In this document: one piece after another, positions 52,367 to 61,198 of the stretch
Numbering within the stretch: position 1 is the stretch's first letter
Layout of the letters: each line of letters starts with the position of its first letter
Assembly: GCF_039539525.1 (NCBI RefSeq)
Contig: NZ_BAABDH010000036.1
Span: 1-64,000, forward strand
Direction of reading: 5' to 3'
Source: Hymenobacter algoricola
GTDB lineage: Bacteria; Bacteroidota; Bacteroidia; Cytophagales; Hymenobacteraceae
DNA: 64,000 nt
Program-made: the position numbers and the translations under genes
Notes under the pieces: generated by a model
The model's database searches: none
Told to the model about the DNA's origin: nothing
Seen by the model: the letters and a program-made list of their open reading frames with translations, nothing else

Positions 52367-53914
52367 ATGAAAAACGCCAAATACTGGCTTGGCCTGACCC
52401 TGATGGGTTGGGCCAGCCACGCCTTTGCCCAAAATGAAACGGACGCGCTGCGGTATTCGCGGCTGCAGTTTGGGGGGCCGGCCCGCACGCTCGGTATCGG
52501 GGGCGCCAATGTGGCGCTGGGCGCCGACCTGGGCAACCTAAGCAGCAACCCCGCCGGGCTGGGCCTGTTTCAGAAGTCCGAGTTCAGCTTTACTCCGGGT
52601 CTGGGCCTGGGGCAGACCGATGCTCAGGCTATCGGTTCCGACACCAAGATAACCGACAACCGCAACAGTTTCCACATTGGGAGCTTCGGGGCGGTATTCA
52701 CCAACCGTCTGCCGGACAATGACCTGAGCAACGACTGGCGCGCCGGCAGCTTCGGAGTAGGCTTTACGCGGCTGAATGACTTTAACGCCCAGTACCGCTA
52801 CACCAACACGGTAGCCAACAACCGCTCCCTGCTGGCGCGACTGGGAAGTCCGACGCTACTGAACAACAGCCTGGATGATACCTATGCCGACGTTGATCAG
52901 CAGTACCTGAACAGTGATTATTACTCGCTGGATGGGCTGGCGTACGGGGCCGGGCTAACGGGATATTATGAAGATATCAGCGGGAATGACTCGCTAGGCG
53001 CGGTACGCCGGCAGGGTCCGATTCTGCAAAATGAAACGGTGCTGACTACGGGCTCCCAAAATCAGATCGATGTGGCCTACGGGGCCAGCTACCGCGACAA
53101 GCTGTACGTTGGCGCGAGTCTGGGCATTGCCACGGTGCGCTACAACGAAACCCGCACCTTTGACGAAAGAGAAGCCAGCGACCCGACCAACGCCACGGCC
53201 TTTACCAGCCTGCAGCGCCGCGACCAGCTGCAAACCCAGGGCACCGGCCTTAACCTGCGCATTGGCGCTATCTACCGGCTCATGGATGCGGTGCGCCTCG
53301 GCGCCAGCATCCAGACGCCCACGTTCATGCGTCTGACCGATACGTACTCCACTTCGTTTGATACGCAGTTCAGCCGCGCCCCCCGCACCAATTTCGGAAC
53401 TTCGGCTTCCGTAGAATCACTGCCGAGCGACTACACCTATTCGCTTACCACTCCTTTCCGTGCTTCGGGCGGGGCTACGGTCACACTGGGCAAGCACGGG
53501 TTTCTGAGCAGCGACATTGAGTACGTAAACTACAGCCAGGCCCGCCTGAGCGGGGATACGGAAACCAACAACCTCGACACGTTTGACGACCAAAACCAGG
53601 CAGTGCGAAACCTGTACCGCTCGGCAGTCAATGTGCGCGTGGGCGGCGAGGCCCGTCTGGATATCTTCCGGTTGCGGGCCGGCTACGCCCGGTATGGTGA
53701 TGCCCACAAGGCCAACGAGTTTGACCGCACCCAGCAGTTCTTCACGGGGGGAGTAGGCATCCGGCAGGGCCGCTTCTTCATCGATGCCGCCGGGGTATAT
53801 GCCCTGGAAAAGCGCTACAGCCAGTCGTATACCGTGCCGGGTGCTGCCGCGCCGGTTATCAGCGTCAATGGCAACCGCTATACTACTTCCGTCACGCTGG
53901 GCACTACTTTCTAG
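52367..53914 (+). CDS. FadL/OmpP1-like outer membrane protein
   Basis: A 515-residue porin-like protein with signal peptide (residues 1-21, ending AFAQ). The start QFGGPARTLGIGGANVALGA, then SSNPAGLGLFQKSEF, is the usual opening of Bacteroidota OmpP1/FadL transport proteins. The rest is beta-strand-rich and ends in ...GNRYTTSVTLGTTF with a terminal Phe typical for barrels. It would move hydrophobic substrates. It lies 69 bases after the Gly/Tyr-rich lipoprotein in the same direction and may be co-transcribed. Confidence 0.85.
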   Translation: MKNAKYWLGLTLMGWASHAFAQNETDALRYSRLQFGGPARTLGIGGANVALGADLGNLSSNPAGLGLFQKSEFSFTPGLGLGQTDAQAIGSDTKITDNRNSFHIGSFGAVFTNRLPDNDLSNDWRAGSFGVGFTRLNDFNAQYRYTNTVANNRSLLARLGSPTLLNNSLDDTYADVDQQYLNSDYYSLDGLAYGAGLTGYYEDISGNDSLGAVRRQGPILQNETVLTTGSQNQIDVAYGASYRDKLYVGASLGIATVRYNETRTFDEREASDPTNATAFTSLQRRDQLQTQGTGLNLRIGAIYRLMDAVRLGASIQTPTFMRLTDTYSTSFDTQFSRAPRTNFGTSASVESLPSDYTYSLTTPFRASGGATVTLGKHGFLSSDIEYVNYSQARLSGDTETNNLDTFDDQNQAVRNLYRSAVNVRVGGEARLDIFRLRAGYARYGDAHKANEFDRTQQFFTGGVGIRQGRFFIDAAGVYALEKRYSQSYTVPGAAAPVISVNGNRYTTSVTLGTTF

Positions 53915-53932
53915 CGCCGGTACTGTACTCTG

Positions 53933-53966
53933 AAAAGGCCTCCCCAAGCAGGGGCGGCCTTTTTTG
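53933..53966. terminator. terminator between the FadL-like and lipoprotein genes
   Basis: AAAAGGCCTCCCC (53933-53945) pairs with GGGGCGGCCTTTTTT (53951-53966), loop AAGCA and one bulged C, followed by a T run on plus. Convergent genes on both sides. Confidence 0.65.
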
Positions 53967-53972
53967 TGCCCC

Positions 53973-54902
53973 TTACTTCGTCACCTTCACCAGCAGAATC
54001 AGCGTCGGCACGGGAGTGGCAATGATGTCCTGGACGTAGATGAGCCCGGATTTCTGGTTGGCCGTCCGGAAGGCGTACACCTGTTCTTTAGCCAAGGCCG
54101 GGGTGCGGGTGGTCGGGAGCAGGGCAGCGGCGCCGTTGAAAAGGGTAGTCAGCGCGTCGCCGGTAATAGCGTTGTCGAAGCTGGCCTTGTTCAGGTTAGG
54201 GTCACGGAACTCGGTGGGCCGCGTCGACCAGCGGCCGATGTGGTTGACGAAGGGGTCGTTGGGGGCAGCCAGGAAAATGCTGCTGTTGCGGACGACGTAG
54301 ACTACATCAACGAGCCGTTTGGCCTCCGCATTGGTGGTGATGGTGTAGCGGGGCAGCGTGAGGCCGGGCAGCAGGGCCAGGAAGCTGCGGCGCGCCGTGG
54401 AGCCGCCGGGCGCCTGCAGCTGGGCCGTGTAGCTGTGGTAGCTGCGCAGGGAGTCGGGGTTGCGGTACTGCAGCCGGAAGCCCCGGCTGACTTTGTTGCC
54501 GTCCACGTCCTCGGCCTCAAAGGCCCACTGCTCCCGGCCCGAAGTCGTACGGGCATTGAGCGTGGTTTGCAGCACAAACTCTTTGGCCGAGACGGTGGAG
54601 TCGAGGTAGGTAAAGACGGTGTCACTCTTGGCCGTCGTCGGGTCGTAGCCGGAGGCGGGGTAACTGAGCGGGTTTTTGACCGGCGAGTAAGTAACGAATA
54701 TGCGGATGTGCTTCAGGAGCTTTTCCGCGTCCCGCACGTCGCTGAACAGCTTGAAGGTAACCGTGTCGCCGGCGCGGGTCAGGGTGCGGTTGGTGCTCGT
54801 ATAGCGGGCACTACCCACCAGATCGAGCCGGGGCCCACCGTTTTCCTTGGAGCAGGCGGCCAACAGGATGAGCGGGGCAAACAGAAGCAGTCGGTAACGC
54901 AT
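53973..54902 (-). CDS. lipoprotein of unknown function
   Basis: A 309-residue exported lipoprotein with lipobox LAAC, Cys at residue 17. The mature part starts with a beta-rich domain (RLDLVGSARYTSTNRTLTRA, FKLFSDVRDAEKLLKHIRIF) and ends with a segment of strands (GLIYVQDIIATPVPTLILLV). Repeated Thr/Arg-rich stretches are seen. I do not recognise a family. It is convergent with the FadL-like gene and divergent from the TonB-C lipoprotein. Confidence 0.75.
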   Translation of the reverse strand: MRYRLLLFAPLILLAACSKENGGPRLDLVGSARYTSTNRTLTRAGDTVTFKLFSDVRDAEKLLKHIRIFVTYSPVKNPLSYPASGYDPTTAKSDTVFTYLDSTVSAKEFVLQTTLNARTTSGREQWAFEAEDVDGNKVSRGFRLQYRNPDSLRSYHSYTAQLQAPGGSTARRSFLALLPGLTLPRYTITTNAEAKRLVDVVYVVRNSSIFLAAPNDPFVNHIGRWSTRPTEFRDPNLNKASFDNAITGDALTTLFNGAAALLPTTRTPALAKEQVYAFRTANQKSGLIYVQDIIATPVPTLILLVKVTK

Positions 54903-55128
54903 AGGGAGTAAAGGTCGGGAGGAAGGAGCGAAGTTTCATCAGCCCACCGGACAGCCCGCCAATAACGACTGCCGGCCCGCGCTATTTTATTCCGGCGCTA
55001 TGTTGGCAGACCTGGTTACCTTGCAGCAGCGCCTGGAATTCAGGACAGTAAGGCCTGAGGCCGGCGCCAGGATAGGTAAAATGGCGGCCCCGGCGTTTGT
55101 TTTCGGGTTTTTCGCGTAGAGTAGCTCC

Positions 55129-56619
55129 ATGCGTATGCTCCAGATGAATTTCTGCTTCCTGCTGGGAGCACTGTTGTTGGGTGGGTTGGGGAGCTGCCAG
55201 CGGGAAAAGCCGGCGCAGGCTGACCCGGCCGGTCCGGTGACGCCGGCCCCGGCCATGCGCGACTCCCTGCCCGAAACGCCGCCGACCGGCCAGGCCGTGC
55301 GCCGCTCCTGGCACCAGCTGGCCCGGCGCACCGATCCAAAAGCACCGCTGGTGTACCGCCGGGGCACGTTGCGGCCGTTTGCCACCGACACCACGGCGCC
55401 CCCACCTACCGAGGCCCGGCTGCACGACCTGACGCTCAAGGCCAGTGAATATTTCCAGATTGACCCCACCCAGCCCGCCGAGGTACACGGCCGGGAAGGC
55501 ACTATCGTGCACATTCCGGCGCGCGTGCTGGTCGATGCCCGCCAGCGGCCGGCGGCCGGCCCCGTGTGGATAGAGCTCAAGGAGTGCTACAGCGTGGCCG
55601 ATATGCTGCTCTCAAACCTGTCGACCGTGGCCGCCGGCGGCGACCTGCTCGACTCGGGCGGTATGGTGCTGGTGCGGGCTTCCACGCGCGGGCAGCCGCT
55701 GCAGGTGGCCGCCGGCCAGGCGTTTCAGCTGGAGATGCCGTTTGTGCGCCGCCAGAAGGGTATGCGCCTGGCGTACGGCAGCGGCCACCGCCTCCGGCAG
55801 CCGACGCAGTGGGTGGCGCTGGGACCCATCACCATCCAGCCGCGAGCCGACCTGATTGCTACCCAGGCCACCCAGATGCCCAGCTACGGCAACGGCCCGG
55901 CCGACATCAACCGCCTGATCCGGTACCCGGCAGCGGCCCTGGCGCACAAAACCGAAGGCCTGGTATACGCTTCCTTCGTAGTGGATGAGCGCGGCCAGGT
56001 GCTGGCGCCCAGCATCCTGCGCGGACTCGGCGACGGGTGCGACGAAGAAGTACTGCGGGTGCTGCAGCAGACTTCGGGCCACTGGGCCCCGGCCCAGCAG
56101 GGCGGCCAGTTTGTGAAGGTGAAGATGATGCTGCCCATCCGGTTTTCTTTTCAGCCGGGGCAGATGACTGCGGACACGGTCCGGCCCGCGCCCACGGTAG
56201 CAGAGGCGCTGCCCGTCACCGACGACGACAGTCCGGAGGCCACCAAAGCCCTGGCGCCCTCGGCCAGTCATTACGCGTTTCAGTCGAACAAGCTGGGCTG
56301 GCTGAACTGTGAGCGGCGGTGGCAGCCGGCCGGAGCCCCCGTTGGCTTTCTGGCCAGCGCCCAGGTGGAGCCGGGCACCAGCGTCCATCTGGTATTCCGG
56401 GAAAGCACGACCATCGTGGCCGGGCAGCCCCAGGCCGATGGCTACCACTTCGCCGGCGTGCCCGCCAACCAGCGGGTGGTGCTGGTGGGCGTGCAGTACC
56501 GCAACGGAACGCCGTACCTGGCCCTGCACGAAACCACCACCGGTCAGCGGGAGGCCGAGCCGCTGGATTTTCAGGAAACCACGCTGGCCGAGCTGGAGAA
56601 GGCTCTGGAGCAGTTGTAG
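55129..56619 (+). CDS. lipoprotein with an internal TonB C-terminal-like domain
   Basis: A 496-residue exported lipoprotein, lipobox LGSC with Cys near residue 23. An N-terminal beta domain (about 95-240) precedes a TonB_C-like domain at about 249-345: MPSYGNGPADINRLIRYP, VYASFVVDERGQVLAPSILR, GCDEEVLRVLQQTSGHWAPA, then VKVKMMLPIRFSF. After it comes another 150 residues with a second beta domain (NKLGWLNCERRWQPAGAPVG). TonB_C usually ends a protein, so its central position is odd. The lipid anchor means it is not a classical inner-membrane TonB. Function open. Confidence 0.8.
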   Translation: MRMLQMNFCFLLGALLLGGLGSCQREKPAQADPAGPVTPAPAMRDSLPETPPTGQAVRRSWHQLARRTDPKAPLVYRRGTLRPFATDTTAPPPTEARLHDLTLKASEYFQIDPTQPAEVHGREGTIVHIPARVLVDARQRPAAGPVWIELKECYSVADMLLSNLSTVAAGGDLLDSGGMVLVRASTRGQPLQVAAGQAFQLEMPFVRRQKGMRLAYGSGHRLRQPTQWVALGPITIQPRADLIATQATQMPSYGNGPADINRLIRYPAAALAHKTEGLVYASFVVDERGQVLAPSILRGLGDGCDEEVLRVLQQTSGHWAPAQQGGQFVKVKMMLPIRFSFQPGQMTADTVRPAPTVAEALPVTDDDSPEATKALAPSASHYAFQSNKLGWLNCERRWQPAGAPVGFLASAQVEPGTSVHLVFRESTTIVAGQPQADGYHFAGVPANQRVVLVGVQYRNGTPYLALHETTTGQREAEPLDFQETTLAELEKALEQL

Positions 56620-56703
56620 CCGCCTGCCCCGGCCGGGTAGCATAGCCGGCGGCCGATAAGGAAAAACGGGCGAAATTGCCGGCTCCTTCTCTGCCCAGTC
56701 CTG

Positions 56704-58098
56704 ATGCCTGATTTCTCCCGTAGCCCTGCCGGCACTGCTCCCCCCGCTGTGGCCGGGTTAAAGTCTGATTTGCCCCGCGCCAATTCCTCCCTCGTCGTGG
56801 CCGGCATCGGCGGGCTGTTCGTGCTGGAAGTGCTGTTCTTTACCTACCTGCGCAACAGCCTGGGCCCTTACTGGAGTCCGGTGGTGCTGTACGCCATCAG
56901 CCTGGCTCTGACTGCGCTGGCGGCCCGCGCCGTGCTGGGCTGCCGCTTCGAGTGGCCAACGGTGCCCAACCGGCCCGTCGTTGCCCGGTTTGCCCTCGGC
57001 GCGGGCCTGGTAGCCGCCAGCTGGCTGCTGACGGGCCCGGTTATTAGCAAGCTGATCAGCCAGTACCCGGCCGCCACCATCGGCCCCCGCTCCGACATTG
57101 TTCCGGCTCTTCAGGTGTATGTAACGCGGTTTCTGGCGGCCGACGAGGTGGTGTACCAGCCTATTACGATGCTGGGCTACACGTTTCTGCCCAACTACGC
57201 GCCCCTGCAGTGGCTGCCGTTTGTGGGCGCCGAGCTGGCGGGCCTCGACTACCGGTGGTGGGCGTTTCTGGCGCTGCTTACCGGCCTGCTGGTATATCAG
57301 GGGCAGCTGGCCCGACTGGCGTTGCCCAAAGGCGAGTGGGGGCTGAAAGCCGTGTTGCCGCTGCTGGTCCTGCACTTTTTTGTGCTCAGCAGCAAAGACG
57401 TCTTCCGCTTCACGGTCGAGGGGCTCATTGTGGGCTACTACTGCGTGCTGGTGGCCAGTACGCTCAGCGGGAAAGTCTGGCTGCAGGTGCTGGGCTTGAC
57501 GCTGTGCTTGTTGTCGCGCTTTTCGCTGGCGCTCTGGGTGCCGCTCTACGGCTTGCTGCTGCTATGGGAAAACCCACGCCGGGGCTGGCTCACGGCGGGC
57601 CTCACGCTGGCGGCCGGGCTGCTCCTCTTCGGCCCGTTTTTGCTGCACGACCCCACTATTTTCCTGCGGGCCCAGCTCGAAAACCTGAACATTGCGGAAG
57701 GGGAATGGGCCCACATGCACATCGGGCAGGCCAAGCCGGTTCACCTGTTCAATGGTGTGGGGCTGGCCTCCTGGTTCTTTGACATGCCCGGGACGCTGGT
57801 GGAGCGCATCACCCGGCTGCAGCAGGTGCAGTTCGGGGCGTGCACGGCGGTGGTGCTGGTCAGCGGCGGGCTGTTCTGGCGGTTCCGCCACCGCTTCGAC
57901 CCCCGTCTGGCGGCCTTGCTGAGCTTGAAAGCCTACCTGGCTACTTTTTACGCCCTGCTCATCATTCCCTACGTGTACCTGGCCTCGGTGAGCCTGTTTA
58001 CTTCCCTGTTCGTGGTGCTGATAGTCAGCCGCCGGGCCCCGTTTCTGGTGTCTTTCGCGCGGCCCGCGGCCCCTGCCACCCAGGCCTCCGCCGACTAA
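56704..58098 (+). CDS. polytopic membrane protein, GT-C-like
   Basis: A 464-residue inner-membrane protein with about ten hydrophobic segments. The soluble-looking N-terminal 35 residues are followed by VVAGIGGLFVLEVLFFTYL. Internal features such as RSDIVPALQVYVTRFLAADE and SKDVFRFTVEGLIVGYYCVL look like a large glycosyltransferase-C loop pattern, but a clear DD/DE motif is not certain. Neighbouring GT-C genes (59632, 61199) and the GtrB-like gene point to glycan transfer from a polyprenyl carrier. Specific role unknown. Confidence 0.7.
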   Translation: MPDFSRSPAGTAPPAVAGLKSDLPRANSSLVVAGIGGLFVLEVLFFTYLRNSLGPYWSPVVLYAISLALTALAARAVLGCRFEWPTVPNRPVVARFALGAGLVAASWLLTGPVISKLISQYPAATIGPRSDIVPALQVYVTRFLAADEVVYQPITMLGYTFLPNYAPLQWLPFVGAELAGLDYRWWAFLALLTGLLVYQGQLARLALPKGEWGLKAVLPLLVLHFFVLSSKDVFRFTVEGLIVGYYCVLVASTLSGKVWLQVLGLTLCLLSRFSLALWVPLYGLLLLWENPRRGWLTAGLTLAAGLLLFGPFLLHDPTIFLRAQLENLNIAEGEWAHMHIGQAKPVHLFNGVGLASWFFDMPGTLVERITRLQQVQFGACTAVVLVSGGLFWRFRHRFDPRLAALLSLKAYLATFYALLIIPYVYLASVSLFTSLFVVLIVSRRAPFLVSFARPAAPATQASAD

Positions 58099-58104
58099 TT
58101 CCAG

Positions 58105-59547
58105 CTACAGCTTCACGCACACGTTCTGGGCTTCGGTGAAGAACCGCAGCGCCTCCAGGCCGCCTTCGCGCCCCACGCCGGAGTTTTTCATGCCCCCGAA
58201 CGGCGTGCGCAGGTCGCGCAAAAGCCAGGTGTTGATCCAGACCACGCCGGCGTGCAGCTGGTGGGCCACGCGGTGGGCCCGGTCCAGGTCGCGGGTCCAG
58301 ATGGTGGCCGACAGGCCGTAGTCGGTGCCGTTGGCCCAGTCCAGCGCTTCGGCTTCGGTATCGAAGGGCGTGAGGGTGACGACGGGGCCGAAGATTTCCT
58401 CGCGGTTGGTGCGGCAGTCGGGGGCCAGGCCTTCAAACACGGTGGGCTGCAGAAAAAAGCCGCCGACGCAGCGCCCGGCCAGCTGCACGCGCTGCCCGCC
58501 GGCCAGCAGGGTGCCGCCTTCCTGCCGGGCCAGCTCGATATAGGACTGCACCTTCAGCAAATGGGCTTCACTGACCAGCGCGCCCTGCTTGCTGCCGGCC
58601 TCCTGCGGGTCGCCGACGGTGAGGCCGGCCACGCGCGCCAGAAAGGCGGCCTTGAACTGCTCGTAGATGGGCCGCTCAATAAAGATGCGGGAGCCGCACA
58701 AGCAGATCTGGCCCTGGTTGCTGAAGCTCGACTGGATGCTGGTGCTCACGGCCGCGGCCAGGTCGCAGTCGGCGAAGATGAGGTTGGGGTTTTTGCCGCC
58801 CAGCTCCAACGACAGCTTCTTGAACATAGGCGCGGCGGTGCGGGCAATATGCTCGCCGGTTTTGGTGCCCCCGGTAAAGCTGATGGCCTTCACCAGTGGG
58901 TGCTCCACAAGGGCCTGCCCGGCACCGGGCCCGGTGCCGTGCACGATGTTGAGCACCCCAGGCGGCAGTCCCGCCTGCTGGCATAGCTCGCCCAGCAGGT
59001 AAGCCGTGGCGGGCGTAACTTCCGAGGGCTTGGCCACCACGCAGTTGCCGGCCGCCAGGGCCGGGGCAATCTTCCAGGTAAACAGGTACAGCGGCAGGTT
59101 CCAGGGCGAGATGCAGCCGACGATGCCCAGCGGGTGGCGCACGGTGTAGTTGAGCGCCACGCCTTCCTGAAAGTGGGTTTCGGAAGCAAAATGGCTGACG
59201 CCGGTGCCGAAAAACGCGAAGTTGCTGGCCGCCCGCGGAATATCCACCACCCGGGCCAGGGCTACGGGCTTGCCGTTGTCGCGGCTTTCGGCCTGGGCCA
59301 GCTGCTCCAGGTTCTGCTCGATAAGGTCGGCAATGCGAACCAGCAGCAGCCCGCGCTTTTCAGCCGGCAAAGCGCGCCAGCCCGGCAACGCCGCCTGCGC
59401 CGCCTCCACGGCCCGGGCGACGTCGGCAGCGTCGGAGTCGGGAATCTGGCCGTAGACCAGGCCGGTGGCCGGCTCGACGTTGTCGAGGTAGCGGCCGGCG
59501 GCGGGCGGCACAAACTCGCCGTTGATGAAGTTCTGAATCTGGAGCAT
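58105..59547 (-). CDS. aldehyde dehydrogenase, AMSDH/ALDH8-like
   Basis: A 480-residue NAD(P)-dependent enzyme starting MLQIQNFINGEF. Catalytic marks are FTGGTKTGEHIARTAAPMFK, LSLELGGKNPNLIFADCD with the general-base Glu, and SSFSNQGQICLCGSRIFIER with the nucleophilic Cys; the end has TPFGGMKNSGVGREGGLEAL. The last motif is characteristic of 2-aminomuconate or 2-hydroxymuconate semialdehyde dehydrogenases, so a catabolic semialdehyde substrate is likely. It lies between two membrane-protein genes but on the opposite strand. Confidence 0.9.
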   Translation of the reverse strand: MLQIQNFINGEFVPPAAGRYLDNVEPATGLVYGQIPDSDAADVARAVEAAQAALPGWRALPAEKRGLLLVRIADLIEQNLEQLAQAESRDNGKPVALARVVDIPRAASNFAFFGTGVSHFASETHFQEGVALNYTVRHPLGIVGCISPWNLPLYLFTWKIAPALAAGNCVVAKPSEVTPATAYLLGELCQQAGLPPGVLNIVHGTGPGAGQALVEHPLVKAISFTGGTKTGEHIARTAAPMFKKLSLELGGKNPNLIFADCDLAAAVSTSIQSSFSNQGQICLCGSRIFIERPIYEQFKAAFLARVAGLTVGDPQEAGSKQGALVSEAHLLKVQSYIELARQEGGTLLAGGQRVQLAGRCVGGFFLQPTVFEGLAPDCRTNREEIFGPVVTLTPFDTEAEALDWANGTDYGLSATIWTRDLDRAHRVAHQLHAGVVWINTWLLRDLRTPFGGMKNSGVGREGGLEALRFFTEAQNVCVKL

Positions 59548-59594
59548 GGGGAGGGTGGGTGAGGCCGTCTGCAAATCTAGCCATAGTAAACCAC

Positions 59595-59602
59595 TACTTT
59601 TG
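59595..59602 (+). promoter_or_regulatory. -7 box candidate for the GT39-like gene
   Basis: TACTTTTG fits TAnnTTTG exactly, 29 bases upstream of the ATG at 59632. No clear -33 element is seen. Confidence 0.38.
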
Positions 59603-59631
59603 CGGCCCTAGCTCCGCCGTATCCGCGCCCG

Positions 59632-61152
59632 ATGAATCCGAGTACCCTTGCCGGCCAGCACGTGCCCCGGTGGTTTTGGCCCCTGCTGCTGGGGCTGAAC
59701 CTGCTGCTGCACGCGCCCTTCTTCAACCAGCCGCCCAACAGCGCCCACGTCTGGCGGCAGACCAACACGATGGCCGTGGCCCGCAACCTTTACGAGGAGG
59801 ACATGAACCCGCTGCGCCCCCGCGTGGACCGGCGCAACGAGTCCGATGGGGTGACGGGCATGCAGTTTCCCAGCTACGAGTGGCTAGTGGCCGTGGGCTA
59901 CCAGGCGCTGGGCTTCCACGAAGCTATTCCGCGGGTGGTTTCCTGGCTGATTTTCGCCGCCGGCCTCGTCGCCTTTCACGCTTTGCTGCGCCGAATCACG
60001 GGTTCTTCCTGGCTGGCGGCCGTGGGGACCTGGGGGCTGGGCTGGAGCCCCGAGCTGTTCTACCATTCCATCAACGCCCTACCCGACATTCTGGCGCTGA
60101 CGGCCTCCCTGGCGGGCTTTTACTTCTTTCTGACCTGGTACCAGCGCGGCCGGCGGGGGCTCTGCTTTTGGCTGGCGCTGGCCTGCGTGACCCTGGCCGG
60201 CATGACCAAGCTGCAGTACCTGGTTATCGGCTTTCCCATTGCCGTGCTGGTGCTGCGCGACGCCATGCAGCGCCGCCTGCGCTGGCGCGACGCGCTGGCG
60301 CTGGCCGGGTTTGCCGTCGTCACGGTGGGCGCCACGCTGGCCTGGTACCGCTACGCCCTGGCCCTGATTGAAACGTCCGGCCTGGCGGATTTCGGACTGG
60401 AAGTGCGGCCGGCGGCTAACCTGGCGGTGGCGTTGAAAACGCTGCAGCACAACCTGGTATCCGACCTGCCCGAGCTGCTGCTCAACTTCGCCAATTTCAT
60501 TTTGCTGCTGCTGGGCCTGGTGGTGCTGGTGCGGCAGCGGCTGTACCGGCACCCGTGGTTTGGGCCCGTGCTGGCGTGGGCGCTGGCGCTGCTGGCCTAC
60601 CACATCATCGAGCTGCGGCAGATGACGGTGCACCAGTACTACATGCTGCCTTACCTGCCCGTGCTGCTGCTGCCGGTGGTGGCCGGGGCGCGGTGGCTGA
60701 GCCGGCAGCCCCGCTGGCACTGGGCGCTGGCGCTGCTGCTGCTGGCCCAGCCCGTGCTGGCTTTCGTGCGCATTGCCCCGGCCCGCTGGATGCGCGGGGC
60801 CCGCGAAGTGCCCGTCGAGCTGTTCGAGGCCACCACCCGCGCCCGGCTCCGGCAGGCCGTGCCCGACTCCGCGCTCTGCGTGGTGGGCCCCGACAACTCG
60901 GGCTGCAAGTTCTTTTACTTTCTGCACAAGAAGGGCTTCGGCTACGACGAAAGTGCCCAGCTGTTTCGCCCCCTGCCCGGCGGGCAGCCCTACCTGGCCA
61001 ACTGCATTCAGCGCGGGGCCCGCTACCTTTATACCAACGACAGCACCCTCACCGCCGACCCGCGCCTGCGTCCCTACCTAGCGGGCCGGGTCCGTAAGGT
61101 GGGCGCGTTTGAGGTGCTGGCGCTGCGGAATCCGGCGTCGGCGGCCCCGTGA
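59632..61152 (+). CDS. glycosyltransferase family 39-like (GT-C) membrane protein
   Basis: A 506-residue membrane protein with about 11 hydrophobic helices and a soluble C-terminal tail. The N-terminal loop has HAPFFNQPPNSAHVWRQTNT and MAVARNLYEEDMNPLRPRVD, with acidic residues typical of an ArnT/PMT-type catalytic loop, followed by GMQFPSYEWLVAVGYQALGF. These enzymes transfer a sugar from polyprenyl phosphate to an acceptor at the outer face of the inner membrane. The following 61199 gene starts 46 bases later and is probably in the same operon. Confidence 0.83.
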   Translation: MNPSTLAGQHVPRWFWPLLLGLNLLLHAPFFNQPPNSAHVWRQTNTMAVARNLYEEDMNPLRPRVDRRNESDGVTGMQFPSYEWLVAVGYQALGFHEAIPRVVSWLIFAAGLVAFHALLRRITGSSWLAAVGTWGLGWSPELFYHSINALPDILALTASLAGFYFFLTWYQRGRRGLCFWLALACVTLAGMTKLQYLVIGFPIAVLVLRDAMQRRLRWRDALALAGFAVVTVGATLAWYRYALALIETSGLADFGLEVRPAANLAVALKTLQHNLVSDLPELLLNFANFILLLLGLVVLVRQRLYRHPWFGPVLAWALALLAYHIIELRQMTVHQYYMLPYLPVLLLPVVAGARWLSRQPRWHWALALLLLAQPVLAFVRIAPARWMRGAREVPVELFEATTRARLRQAVPDSALCVVGPDNSGCKFFYFLHKKGFGYDESAQLFRPLPGGQPYLANCIQRGARYLYTNDSTLTADPRLRPYLAGRVRKVGAFEVLALRNPASAAP

Positions 61153-61198
61153 GGTGCCCTGTTCTTTCCGTCTGCTTTGCTGCTTACCTGCTGATTCT

